In this document: positions 33,822-42,812 of the stretch, piece after piece | How the letters are laid out: every line of letters starts with the position of its first letter | Position numbering within the stretch: position 1 is the first letter of the stretch | Origin: Magnetococcales bacterium | GTDB lineage: Bacteria; Pseudomonadota; Magnetococcia; Magnetococcales; JADFYX01 | Length of the DNA: 48,615 bases | NCBI GenBank assembly: GCA_015232405.1 | Contig: JADFZS010000025.1 | Location: 1-48,615 of the forward strand | Direction: 5' to 3' | Translations under genes and position numbers: made by a program | Notes under the pieces: model-generated | What the model was told of the DNA's origin: nothing | The model's input: only the letters and a program-made list of their open reading frames with translations | Database searches by the model: none

Positions 33822-36515
33822 TTACGCCTGATCAATTTTTTTTTCCAATGAAATATCAGAGGTAAATTTTTTGCGTTTGGAGAAAATCTCCAACATTTTC
33901 CAGTGGACAATTGGTATCTGGATAAGATTTTTTAGATGTAGTATGTATAGCCCAGTGGGCTTGGATGTTTTAAAACTCCAAGGGGCATTGGAGTTGGAGA
34001 GATACCCGTGTTCGCCAAAAAATCCACCACTTTTTACAACCTCTATGATGTGACCATCATCATCACAGATATGCACCTCTCCACTCTCAACCAGCCATAG
34101 TCGCAGCTGTGAATTTACAGAAATTTCACAATTGGCAGGCATGGAGAGATGCTCCATTGCCTGAGCAATATTACCCAATGATAAAAATGTGGTTTTTTCA
34201 CCAAACAGCCATGTTTTACGCAGATACCATATTTTATCCAAGGTTGCTTGCATGTTGGTGATAAGGTTGTTTTTTTCGAGAAAATTTTTGAAAAGTGGGG
34301 TGGAAAAACTGATAACACTACAGTGGGAGTATGCCCGGTAGGTACCGTTTAAGGTCTCAATTTTATTAAACAGAATGCTCTCACCAATCAGGGAGCCTAA
34401 AGCCAGATGGTTGCTGACTCCAGATTCTGAGTCGAGATAAACAACAGTACCAGCCAAAATCATATCTACATGGTTGGCTTTTGTACCGTATTTATGGATA
34501 ATCGTACCTGCATTATACTCAACCACCGGACAGTTGAGGAGTATGCGGATCTGACCATCATCAACTTCAGGAAAAAAGCTGCGCAGACAGTTAAAAGCTC
34601 TCTGGTAAAGATAGTTGTGATCACCAGCTATAAGAACATCTATTGCACCAAAAGATGTGTCAGAGCCTATTTCCATCTCTTCTGGTGTAAGTTTACGATC
34701 TGTATGAGCCAAGACCAGACGTTTTGATGTGTCATCGCGATAATCAGAGGCAACTCCATGGATCATGCCGCCACCGATATCAAGTTTTTTCAAGTCGGCA
34801 GGTATCTTGTAATCTTTTTTGATCTGCTCCATAAATTCAGCGGGAACATCATTAGGTCCATCGCCTACCATACCATCCATCACTTTGAATGATGATAGAT
34901 CTGACCAGTGGGAGTAGGTTTTATAGCCGTCTTTATCCAATGCCCGAAATGTTAGAATATTGGTATCGGTGGGGTGGGGTGAATATTTAGGCATCACCTC
35001 AAGACCGTCACAATCGTTCCAAACATCAAATTCAAGATCACAAATTTCAAAAAATTGACCAAATTTATCCTCTTCCAATGATATCAATTCAGTAAATTTT
35101 TTGGCAACAGCAGAGCGGATAGGTGGTGTTGCGAAATATTTAAGACGATGGTCAGAGTGGATCAATGCTGGTAGACCAGCAAAATGGTCATCATGTCCAT
35201 GGGTGTGAAAAATTCCGGTAACTTCACTGATATCAATACCCAAGGCTACCATGGTTTGGAAAACACCGGGACCAGCATCAACTAGATAAATGCGCCCCTG
35301 AAACATGACAATGCTACCCATGCTAGGACGGTTTTGATCCCATCCATCACCTTCACCCCGGTGTAATACGGCAAAATACTGTCTTTTAAAACGGTAGTTG
35401 CCAAGTTCATATGGTGGTTCATATATGAGGTTGGGTGGCAGGTTTAAATCAACTGTGGTTGACTCTCCCCTAAAGGAAAATTGATATTGGTTGGAACCAA
35501 CCCGGCAGACGGTGACACCGTTACGAATTTCAACTGTTTTATCGCCAATCTCCAAGGTGTCAAGTGACTCATCAGGAGTACCGATTTTACCAAAGGCAAA
35601 TTTTAGTTTAATCCGCATCCATATATCTGCGGTAGCCTCATCCACGCCACAGGCCATGATCTCCTCTTTTGAGACAAGACCAAACTGACCCCGATAGATA
35701 TATTTCATCTGCGCTTGTACCTGGGCAGATGAGCCGATCAACATGGGTTTTTCACCAGTATTGTTGGGATGCTTTGGAATTGCCATACCCTGGAGGTAGA
35801 GCATCTGCAAGACCGGGAACTCAGCAAGGTTGGCAAAGCCACCGTTCTGTACCAAAAAATCTGATAAAAGGATAACGTTTGGCCCGGTCTCACAAGTTAC
35901 ACCGTCTTTATCGACAGTTTTTATAAAGCCTTGGCGACGGAGATGTTTTACCACCTCTCCCGGGCAACCACACAATATATACAGCCCGGCCTCTGGAACC
36001 TGTAGCCAAAATACACCTGGTGCTACACGGATGGTAAGCAGATTTTGCATCGCATCCCGTAGGGCGATTTCTGTTTTTCCCAGGGCATCCACCTTTTCCA
36101 GTAGTTCAGCAGTACGCTGTTGTACAAGCCCCTCTAACTCGGTGCGGTGGTTTTTTAGCTCCAACTGGTTTTTTATTCTGCGCAGAATGATGGCAGGATT
36201 AAATGGTTTGGTTATGTAATCAATAGATCCTGATGCAAGGCTCTTGGCTGCATCTTGCTCTTCATTTTTGGAGGTAATAAATACAACGGGAATATCACTG
36301 GTATTTTTGTCTGATTTTAGACGTTTACAAACCTCATAACCATCCAAGTCAGGCATTATGAGATCCAGTAGAATTACGTCAGGTTTATGCTTTACCTGCT
36401 CAATGGCTTCCTTTCCGTTGCTGGCAAAAATCAGCTCATAATCATTTTGCAAAATAGGAGTGAGAAGCTTGATATTTGCTGGATCACCATCTACCACTAA
36501 AATTTTTTGTTTCAT
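33822..36515 (-). CDS. Receiver / metallo-beta-lactamase / double cyclic-nucleotide-binding-like protein
   Basis: An 897-residue multidomain signalling protein. Residues 1-125 are a response-regulator receiver (acid pair Asp9, Asp11; phospho-acceptor Asp51 in VILLDLIMPDLDGYEV; Lys in YITKPFNP). A coiled coil follows (about 125-165). About 165-330 is unfamiliar. About 350-640 is a metallo-beta-lactamase-fold hydrolase with HTHGHDDH at about 435-442, which completes the metal-1 and metal-2 ligands. Two cNMP-binding-like beta barrels end the protein. The first (about 655-770) has GSLIGESILFN and an Arg in TYRAY. The second (about 785-875) has SGGFFGEHGY but no obvious phosphate-binding Arg. There is no DNA-binding domain. 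Possible roles include a phosphorylation-controlled hydrolase of a cyclic nucleotide or a related phosphoester. It follows the cyclase/cold-shock gene after 198 bp. Confidence 0.85.
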   Translation of the reverse strand: MKQKILVVDGDPANIKLLTPILQNDYELIFASNGKEAIEQVKHKPDVILLDLIMPDLDGYEVCKRLKSDKNTSDIPVVFITSKNEEQDAAKSLASGSIDYITKPFNPAIILRRIKNQLELKNHRTELEGLVQQRTAELLEKVDALGKTEIALRDAMQNLLTIRVAPGVFWLQVPEAGLYILCGCPGEVVKHLRRQGFIKTVDKDGVTCETGPNVILLSDFLVQNGGFANLAEFPVLQMLYLQGMAIPKHPNNTGEKPMLIGSSAQVQAQMKYIYRGQFGLVSKEEIMACGVDEATADIWMRIKLKFAFGKIGTPDESLDTLEIGDKTVEIRNGVTVCRVGSNQYQFSFRGESTTVDLNLPPNLIYEPPYELGNYRFKRQYFAVLHRGEGDGWDQNRPSMGSIVMFQGRIYLVDAGPGVFQTMVALGIDISEVTGIFHTHGHDDHFAGLPALIHSDHRLKYFATPPIRSAVAKKFTELISLEEDKFGQFFEICDLEFDVWNDCDGLEVMPKYSPHPTDTNILTFRALDKDGYKTYSHWSDLSSFKVMDGMVGDGPNDVPAEFMEQIKKDYKIPADLKKLDIGGGMIHGVASDYRDDTSKRLVLAHTDRKLTPEEMEIGSDTSFGAIDVLIAGDHNYLYQRAFNCLRSFFPEVDDGQIRILLNCPVVEYNAGTIIHKYGTKANHVDMILAGTVVYLDSESGVSNHLALGSLIGESILFNKIETLNGTYRAYSHCSVISFSTPLFKNFLEKNNLITNMQATLDKIWYLRKTWLFGEKTTFLSLGNIAQAMEHLSMPANCEISVNSQLRLWLVESGEVHICDDDGHIIEVVKSGGFFGEHGYLSNSNAPWSFKTSKPTGLYILHLKNLIQIPIVHWKMLEIFSKRKKFTSDISLEKKIDQA

Positions 36516-36713
36516 TGCAAAGACTTCGTCTCAGGTTGAGTTGACCCACAAACACAGTGGACTATAGTCCTTCATAAATTTTTTTTCAAGTACTAAGGTA
36601 GGGAGTCGATGAAGATATTTTGAAATATCATCAAGAACTTGCTAGGATAATTGTTGTTAACTTTGATTTTGCAGCAGAAGTAAATATGTTATCGTGGGTT
36701 GAAAAAGTTATAT

Positions 36714-38051
36714 TTATAAAGATAGTCCTTTTTTCACCACAAGACGAATATTATTGGCTCTGTATGTGCTGTCTCTACCAGGAAAAACTTCAAATTCTAT
36801 TACATCACCGGGAACCGGGATATTCTCAGGGCTGATTAATTCTGAAACATGGACATAGACATTGTTTCTTCTACACTTGGCAAAACCGTACCCTTTATCC
36901 TCAAAATAGACCGTAATAATTGCCCTTTCTATACTGCCAATCCGTAGATTATCCCCAGACCCGACTACTTCTGAGTGCTCTTCGTCATCTGAATTGCTTT
37001 TGATATCTATTGCTATCAACCCCTCCATATCGGAGCCAGAACCAACGGTAAATTCTACAACATCATTTACCTTGATGTTTTTTTCATGTAGCTCTTGGGG
37101 AAGGACAAAAAAGCGGATTAAACCAAAATCTTGATTATGTATGGTAATGTGGCCGGAGCCATCGGTCTCCAAAGCTTCCATCTGCCCCTGCATACGGCTA
37201 CCCATAACCAATACAGAGCAGGCTTGGGGGCGACCCTCTTTACCCGGTTTTATGATAAATTGCACATGATCATGCTCTTGCACAGGGGTCTGATTAATCA
37301 CATAGGTCATGTGGAAGTAGATTTCGTTATACTCTTGATCTTCTGTATAAAATTGAATAAAACCAAAACCGCGCTCTTTTTTAAATGCTGAAATTCGTCC
37401 AAAATATATCTGCTCATCAGGGGCGGTGTCAGTTAGGGCAGAGCTGGTCAACTCATCCTCAATGGGGTGAGTGGTGAGAAAATGGCTCGGCTGTACCTGC
37501 CAGATAATGGATATACAAGATACTGGATGGGTGAAAGCGGGTAGCTTTAATGGTGGTTGTTCAACAAAATAATCGTGCTGTTCCCTATTAATTACCTCTC
37601 CTGCTTGGGAGTGGATTTTAATATTCTCTCCAGGTTTTACTTTGGGATCATGGAGTAAAATTGCATTACCCCGGGAACGTATTGCAAATGATAGGGCTAG
37701 ATCAACAGGAGCACCGATATAGTCTACTCTATCATCTTTAAGAGTAACTTCATAAGCCTGACCAGTTGCAACACCAATGGCACAACTGGAGTGACCATCA
37801 ATGGTTTTGATGCTCTCTTGCAGGTCGATAGCGGCTTGAACCCCACCAAAGGTATCCTCAAAAATTGCGAGGATACCTTCACTGGTCAATCTGACGATAC
37901 TACCGGAATAGGGTTGTATTATTCTGTTTGTAGCAGCTAAAAAATCACCAAAAAAATTGGCCCAGTCAGCTCCAGACATGCTTTTTTTGCTCTGGTCAGA
38001 ATTAAATATTCTGGCCTGCATGAAGGTTTTCTCAACTGGGTTCATTTCCAT
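36714..38051 (-). CDS. Cyclase-homology domain fused to three cold-shock-like domains
   Basis: A 445-residue protein with an unusual makeup. Residues about 10-135 read as a class III adenylate/guanylate-cyclase fold: IIQPYSGSIVRLTSEGILAIF (44-64), AAIDLQES, SCAIGVATGQAYEV, and DYIGAPVDLALSFAIRSRGNAILL. The expected metal Asp in the L-G-D-G-x-L-A-x-F motif is Ser-Glu here (Ser57-Glu58), so catalysis is doubtful. A cold-shock domain lies at about 216-281 (RNP1-like GFGFIQF 228-234, RNP2-like EIYFH 243-247). A degenerate one covers about 288-350, and a third about 373-438 (GYGFAKC 387-393, VYVHVSEL 398-405). Cold-shock domains bind single-stranded RNA or DNA. It starts nine bases after the cyclophilin and precedes the REC-MBL-cNMP gene. 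A nucleotide-gated RNA-binding regulator is my inference. Confidence 0.8.
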   Translation of the reverse strand: MEMNPVEKTFMQARIFNSDQSKKSMSGADWANFFGDFLAATNRIIQPYSGSIVRLTSEGILAIFEDTFGGVQAAIDLQESIKTIDGHSSCAIGVATGQAYEVTLKDDRVDYIGAPVDLALSFAIRSRGNAILLHDPKVKPGENIKIHSQAGEVINREQHDYFVEQPPLKLPAFTHPVSCISIIWQVQPSHFLTTHPIEDELTSSALTDTAPDEQIYFGRISAFKKERGFGFIQFYTEDQEYNEIYFHMTYVINQTPVQEHDHVQFIIKPGKEGRPQACSVLVMGSRMQGQMEALETDGSGHITIHNQDFGLIRFFVLPQELHEKNIKVNDVVEFTVGSGSDMEGLIAIDIKSNSDDEEHSEVVGSGDNLRIGSIERAIITVYFEDKGYGFAKCRRNNVYVHVSELISPENIPVPGDVIEFEVFPGRDSTYRANNIRLVVKKGLSL

Positions 38052-38060
38052 TGTCTGGCT

Positions 38061-38672
38061 TTACTTACGTTTAATTGATTCAATGATAACCGCTTCAACA
38101 GGAACATCACTATGTCCACTGTTCATTCCGGTCTCAACAGCAGCAATCTTATCCACCACATCCATGCCATCTACAACCTTGCCAAAAACTGCATAACCGT
38201 AGTCACGACCACCATGATCAAGGAAGTTATTGTCATTCACATTGATGAAAAATTGCGATGTGGCACTGTCAACAACTTGGGTGCGAGCCATGGCGAGTGT
38301 GCCACGGTTGTTTTTCAAGCCATTGTTGGCCTCGTTTTTAATGGGTGCATTATTGTCTTTTTCCGACATGTCAGGATTCATTCCACCGCACTGTACCATG
38401 AAATTTGGGATAACCCGGTGAAAAATTGTGCCATCATAAAAACTATCATCAACATATTTCAAAAAGTTTTCGACGGTTATGGGGGCCTTCTCAGCGTCAA
38501 GTTCAATAGTAACTTCGCCAAGTGATGTAGTCATAATGACCATGGGAGTTGCTCCAGATTGTAAGTTTAAATGTGATTGTCCAGGGTAAGTCTGCTCTGC
38601 TGCGGCTGGTTGAATGGTAAAACCGACCAGAAACAAAAGAGCAATGTAGTAAAAACGAATGCTATTGGTCAA
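38061..38672 (-). CDS. ppiA: Periplasmic cyclophilin-type peptidyl-prolyl isomerase
   Basis: A 203-residue exported cyclophilin that speeds prolyl cis-trans isomerisation of periplasmic proteins. The signal peptide is residues 1-25 (hydrophobic [11 protein letters not shown], cleavage after AAA). The catalytic [14 protein letters not shown] is at 84-97 (Arg86). The [17 protein letters not shown] block carries the Gln-Phe-Phe ligand-binding residues, and [17 protein letters not shown] ends the fold. The start is TTG at 38670-38672, backed by GGGAGAA six bases upstream. It is the first gene of the three-gene signalling group, though a functional link is not obvious. Confidence 0.92.
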   Translation of the reverse strand: MTNSIRFYYIALLFLVGFTIQPAAAEQTYPGQSHLNLQSGATPMVIMTTSLGEVTIELDAEKAPITVENFLKYVDDSFYDGTIFHRVIPNFMVQCGGMNPDMSEKDNNAPIKNEANNGLKNNRGTLAMARTQVVDSATSQFFINVNDNNFLDHGGRDYGYAVFGKVVDGMDVVDKIAAVETGMNSGHSDVPVEAVIIESIKRK

Positions 38673-38839
38673 TGGATTCTCCCAAGTAGTTAGCCTAGCC
38701 AGAACCCATCATCCCGGCTAGAAGCGGCAGCAGTAACCATGCGATTAATATCTGCCGCCTTAGTAAGGTTAAGCAACTTCACGACAAATTAACAGCTAGC
38801 GTAACTTAATATTCATTTTTGCATAGAGCAAGGAGTTGG

Positions 38840-38881
38840 ATGAAAAAAAAGGGGTTAAAAGTTTTATTTATAGGCCAATAG
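38840..38881 (+). pseudogene. 13-codon frame with strong ribosome site, possible truncated gene start
   Basis: AAGGAG at about 38829-38834 is followed at ideal spacing by ATG and the frame MKKKGLKVLFIGQ, then TAG. The peptide resembles the N-terminus of a normal protein (basic, then a first beta strand). It may be the beginning of a host gene cut by prophage insertion or decay, or a leader peptide. It could also be a chance match. Confidence 0.25.
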
Positions 38882-39051
38882 AAATCATTAAAAAACAGTT
38901 TTTTTATTAACTATTTTCAACAGATATTGCATAACATGTTGTCGAAACTTTGTTCCCCTTGAGATGTGGTTTTGAACAACTATGATCTATTGCAAATTTG
39001 GGTTGTTAAGACAATCAATTATTAATTGTGCCTATGTAAAAGCATAAATAT

Positions 39052-39085
39052 GGTCAAAAAGGGGAAATGTTCCCCTCTTTTGACC
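39052..39085 (-). terminator. Strong hairpin terminator at the end of the prophage gene array
   Basis: GGTCAAAAAGGGGAA (39052-39066) pairs with TTCCCCTCTTTTGACC (39070-39085) with one extra base and a three-base loop. The A and T runs inside the stem make it symmetrical. It lies 16 bases beyond the stop of the last minus-strand prophage gene. Confidence 0.6.
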
Positions 39086-39100
39086 GTATTTCTATGTAAA

Positions 39101-39373
39101 TCAGCTATAGTTAAGAGTTGCTCTATCTGTCCAGGCTTGGTTGAAGGCTATTTTGCCGTTGGCGTAGAGGGTGGCGGTGGATTCGTCGCTGTTTATTGCG
39201 GTTCTTTGAATCAACCATACCGGGTTTGCTTCATCGCTACCTGGGTCGGCTCTGCCTATGTAGATATATTGGGTGGTGTCTACAGTTACCGATGTTGTGC
39301 GAACGGTAAGCAGGGTTTTGCTGTCCAGCAAATTATTAAGCTTGCTCTTATCTATGTGGGTTGTTTGTGGCAT
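39101..39373 (-). CDS. Small phage protein (90 aa)
   Basis: The last gene of the prophage array encodes a 90-residue beta-rich protein. It starts MPQTTHIDKSKLNNLLDS and has TTQYIYIGRADPGSDEANPVW and NGKIAFNQAWTDRATL. This pattern (a short helix then beta strands with a parameterised Y-I-G-x-A segment) is seen in small tail-fibre-associated or tail-tip proteins of prophages, but I cannot name a family. AAGGATACC lies upstream of the ATG. It ends 16 bp before the terminator hairpin. Confidence 0.65.
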   Translation of the reverse strand: MPQTTHIDKSKLNNLLDSKTLLTVRTTSVTVDTTQYIYIGRADPGSDEANPVWLIQRTAINSDESTATLYANGKIAFNQAWTDRATLNYS

Positions 39374-39393
39374 GACGGTATCCTTTTGTATCT

Positions 39394-41703
39394 TTATTTT
39401 TTAGATATGGTTAAATTTGAAGTTTGGCTTTTGTTATCAAAACTGTGTTGCAGTGCTGAAAGTATGCCTCTAAATGTTCTGCCAAATAGAGCATCGTGAA
39501 CTTCTATTAGCTGGCCTGGTGCCAACCCGGGACGATAGATGGTAGTCACCTCTACAATCTGTAGTGGCTCCCCTGAATCTAACTCTTGTTCTGCCCGTGC
39601 TCTTAAGGCAGGCTCACTGCACAGCAGAGGAGAATAGATATCTGCTGCTGGGTTTTGCCCGTTATTTCTCTGCCTTGTGACACTATCAATTTTGTTGTCA
39701 ACACTCTGCCCACTAACAGCAAAAGCCACGGGAAAACTGTCCTCTCCCTGTAACTCTAACGGGGCCATATATTGATAGCTGCGACTTTTTGTAGTAGCGA
39801 CAATTTTTAAAATGGCTATCCCTTTTTCAGGTGTTGTTATGGTCATCATATCAACATCTAAAACCGGTGTACCAAGGTCACAACCTAGCCAGATATATTG
39901 CTCTAACTGTTCAATTGGTTTTGATAGTTTTGCTTTTGAGGTGTTTATAAATGTTAAATATTCTGTTGCCTGATAGATGACCTCGCCATTATCAATAACT
40001 TCTGCAGTTGATGGGGTTACTGCTGTAGTGTTGACTCCTGGTGTTGGGGTGAGCAAAAGATGGGTGGTTTCACCTGGTTGAAAACGGGTTTTACCACGGT
40101 TTGGGCCATCATCACGGCGATCAAGGTCGAGATTAAGAAAACCTGTTTGATGGTTGGGATCTGAATTACTAACAGTTATTTTGTCAAACAAAAAAGAGCT
40201 TTTGCAGCTCTCTGAAATAGCCAAATTATCAGTGACATCGGTAAATGTATGGTCAGGTGTAGCCGTGTTCCAGTTCTCTATAGCTATGGGAAATTTTGCC
40301 TGGATAAATGGTGTGCCGTCTGGTCTGCTGTTTACCACTCCACCAACCGCTGTAACTATATTGTTTACAGTTTGCAGTGGTGTCTCATTTTTATAGTTCA
40401 ATTTGCCACCTGTAATTGGCCAATCAACCTGTTGCCAGATGATTGTCTCTTGGAGCAGCTCCTGAACAACGGTTTTTGCCTGTTTTGTTGTTTCCCACTC
40501 TTTATCAACAGCTGCTGCTCTGGGGAAGCCATGTTTAACAATGGGGCTTTTGGCAATAATGGTTGCCATGGGTCTGTTGTTGCCTTTGCGAACCAGTTTT
40601 TTTGTCTCCACCAATAACACAAATATCTCACCACAAACCTCAAGGCTGAACTGATCATCAAGGTTGAGCTTTTGCCAGCTATTCTCATCTGCCAACACCA
40701 TCTCTACCTGCCAGGCAACATCATTTTGGCTAGCCATTATTTTTAAGTTGGTCAACATAATTGGTAAGCCGTTTAGTTTAATCTGACTTAGGGAAATCTG
40801 TTGCAGACTATCAATATAGTGGATATTCCAATACTCTGTTTTGCTGCTATGAATATGGTTGAAATTTTGCAGATCAGCTATCTGATTTAAAGTAGCAACT
40901 GTTGTGTTGGTTTGAGAAAATGGAGAGTTGATTGCAGCTGATATGTTGGATCTAAGTGACCACTCCTGAAATTTACTGCTGGTCAACCGATAATGGATCG
41001 GTTGTTGTGAGTAGCTCAACAGCCAGCGCACATATGGCTGTTGTTGTTCAGATGCTAGGTTAATAGCAAAATGGTGCTGGTTTTTTGCCTCAATATATGG
41101 TGAGTACGGTAGCGAAATATTCTTGCTTAAATGAACTGTATAAGGGTGGTTGTTCTCATTGATGATCTCAGCGGTGTAACGGTTATCAAGCCATCTCTCA
41201 ACATAGACACCCAGCGGTGTGGGTTGTCTATTTGTTCTCTCAATTTTTAAACAAAAAGGCTTTATAATTTGTTTGGCGGCAAGGGGGCCGGGTATATCAA
41301 TGGTTTTACCAACACCTCCACTCCAATCGGTTATACCGCTGAATTGTGCCTCTAAGTTCCAATCGGTTCCGTTATCGGAGGATGATAGGGTAAAATCTGT
41401 TGGGCACTGGCTACTAAAACGTGGCAGAAACCAGAGCTGCTTTATCTCAACATCACCCCCGGCAAAATCATACTGAAACCAGCATGTCTGAGATGGACCG
41501 CCATTGCTCCAATATAGGCTTGTGTTGTTATCAAAAAGTTTGTAGGCGGTTGAATCGTTATGGCTTGCTGATCCGGTCCCACTATTACACAGATCAACAC
41601 CATCAACCTCGCCACGCATTTCAACTTCATAGAGGGACACCGTGTTGTTAGGCCCAGATGTGGATTGGGTTATGGTGATACGCCAGTAACGATGAGTAGC
41701 CAT
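39394..41703 (-). CDS. Prophage tail hub-like protein with N-terminal discoidin-like domain
   Basis: A 769-residue structural protein. Residues 1-150 resemble an F5/8 type C (discoidin) carbohydrate-binding beta sandwich: HRYWRITITQSTSG, VSLYEVEMRG, AYKLFDNNTSLYWSNG, CWFQYDFAGGDVEIKQLWFLPR and FTLSSSDNGTDWNLEAQFSG. The C-terminal region (about 680-769) has IYRPGLAPGQLIEVHDALFG and RGILSALQHSF, the look of baseplate-hub or late-control-type proteins that form the tail tip. The middle (about 300-650) is beta-rich. It likely joins tail-tip assembly with binding to a surface sugar. Confidence 0.7.
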   Translation of the reverse strand: MATHRYWRITITQSTSGPNNTVSLYEVEMRGEVDGVDLCNSGTGSASHNDSTAYKLFDNNTSLYWSNGGPSQTCWFQYDFAGGDVEIKQLWFLPRFSSQCPTDFTLSSSDNGTDWNLEAQFSGITDWSGGVGKTIDIPGPLAAKQIIKPFCLKIERTNRQPTPLGVYVERWLDNRYTAEIINENNHPYTVHLSKNISLPYSPYIEAKNQHHFAINLASEQQQPYVRWLLSYSQQPIHYRLTSSKFQEWSLRSNISAAINSPFSQTNTTVATLNQIADLQNFNHIHSSKTEYWNIHYIDSLQQISLSQIKLNGLPIMLTNLKIMASQNDVAWQVEMVLADENSWQKLNLDDQFSLEVCGEIFVLLVETKKLVRKGNNRPMATIIAKSPIVKHGFPRAAAVDKEWETTKQAKTVVQELLQETIIWQQVDWPITGGKLNYKNETPLQTVNNIVTAVGGVVNSRPDGTPFIQAKFPIAIENWNTATPDHTFTDVTDNLAISESCKSSFLFDKITVSNSDPNHQTGFLNLDLDRRDDGPNRGKTRFQPGETTHLLLTPTPGVNTTAVTPSTAEVIDNGEVIYQATEYLTFINTSKAKLSKPIEQLEQYIWLGCDLGTPVLDVDMMTITTPEKGIAILKIVATTKSRSYQYMAPLELQGEDSFPVAFAVSGQSVDNKIDSVTRQRNNGQNPAADIYSPLLCSEPALRARAEQELDSGEPLQIVEVTTIYRPGLAPGQLIEVHDALFGRTFRGILSALQHSFDNKSQTSNLTISKK

Positions 41704-41712
41704 GATTAAAAA

Positions 41713-42807
41713 TTATTCCGGCAGAGGTTGAAAGGTTATTGTGTCAAAATCTACAGCGGGACTAGCCAACAGTGTTGCCGTTTGGTTTGAATAGATGGGG
41801 TTTTCCCCTGTGCTATAGGTAAAACCAGTGCTGTTCCATAACAGTTCACATATAAGGGTAAATTGTCGTCCAGATATTTTTTTTCCAAAGTCACTAATGG
41901 GGTAGTTGATATCAACCAACTCATCACCAGGGTGGATATATGGAATATGGTGAGAAAAACCAAAATTTGAACTTAACTCCACCCCTGTTTCAATCCAATA
42001 GTTGTTACATTGGGTTAGGGAGATTTTCAAAACAACATTGTTATGTATCTGATAGATCCGATCATATATATTACTTGGGGTGGCTATTGGTTGATTTACT
42101 CCATCAGGATGTTGCCAGGGGGCGTAGATGGCACCTGTCATACAAACATCTCTGATATCAAAAGAGCCATACCAACCTTGAAGATCTGCATTTGGTCGCC
42201 AAACAATACCCAGTATCGGCAACATGAAAAATGCCAGAGCCTGCCCATTGTTTATTGCAAACTCAGCCCTATATGAAACACTGCTATATATGGTGGTTAT
42301 TTTTTCAAGTGTTTGTAGGGATGGTTGCAAGCTATGATTTGTCACCCGCCAATAGGGAACTTTTATGGTGTAGCTACCAGGCGTAAAAAGTTTTATTAGA
42401 GCCTGATTATGGTGTGATTGGGTAAAAATAGTGGAGAGAGTATTTGTTCCCTTGGTGGTTATATAACAGCCAATATTTTTTAGGTTTATGGCATAGTTTT
42501 CCGCCATTTTTTTGTTGTCCAGCTCAATGTGGTATCGGCCATTTATGTAATAGTATTTTTTTACCAAACCAGCAACATTCTCACTGTAGTATATGGTCTG
42601 GTTATTTGCCGTACCCTGGCTCTCTCCTTGAAAAATAGTCTCTTTACTTGGCGTCAAAAGAGTTACTGTTATATTCTCGTTTAAAGTAGGTGTATACTCA
42701 ACACCATCATCACGAATAAAACGCAAGGAGTAACGGGACGTTTGGGCAAAGTTTATGGCTTTGATTCGACTAAACGGTCCAGGAGTTTTAAAAACAGTGC
42801 TGCCCAT
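41713..42807 (-). CDS. Prophage structural protein of unknown family (364 aa)
   Basis: A 364-residue soluble protein, largely beta-strand, with no signal peptide or membrane segment. The start MGSTVFKTPGPFSRIKAINF and the RFIRDDGVEYTPTL strand pair are typical of phage structural proteins, but I do not recognise the family. It sits ten bp upstream of the hub-like gene and five bp after the next gene, so it belongs to the tail or head-tail part of the operon. Confidence 0.7.
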   Translation of the reverse strand: MGSTVFKTPGPFSRIKAINFAQTSRYSLRFIRDDGVEYTPTLNENITVTLLTPSKETIFQGESQGTANNQTIYYSENVAGLVKKYYYINGRYHIELDNKKMAENYAINLKNIGCYITTKGTNTLSTIFTQSHHNQALIKLFTPGSYTIKVPYWRVTNHSLQPSLQTLEKITTIYSSVSYRAEFAINNGQALAFFMLPILGIVWRPNADLQGWYGSFDIRDVCMTGAIYAPWQHPDGVNQPIATPSNIYDRIYQIHNNVVLKISLTQCNNYWIETGVELSSNFGFSHHIPYIHPGDELVDINYPISDFGKKISGRQFTLICELLWNSTGFTYSTGENPIYSNQTATLLASPAVDFDTITFQPLPE

Positions 42808-42812
42808 TTTTT

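Larger units (their letters stand above)
38673..39100. other. Intergenic junction between host genes and prophage
   Basis: A 428-bp gene-poor stretch between the cyclophilin start and the last prophage gene. It should contain the prophage end. It holds a 13-codon frame at 38840 with a good ribosome site and a strong hairpin at 39052-39085. No clear attachment-site duplication or terminal repeat can be identified without the other prophage end. Confidence 0.4.
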
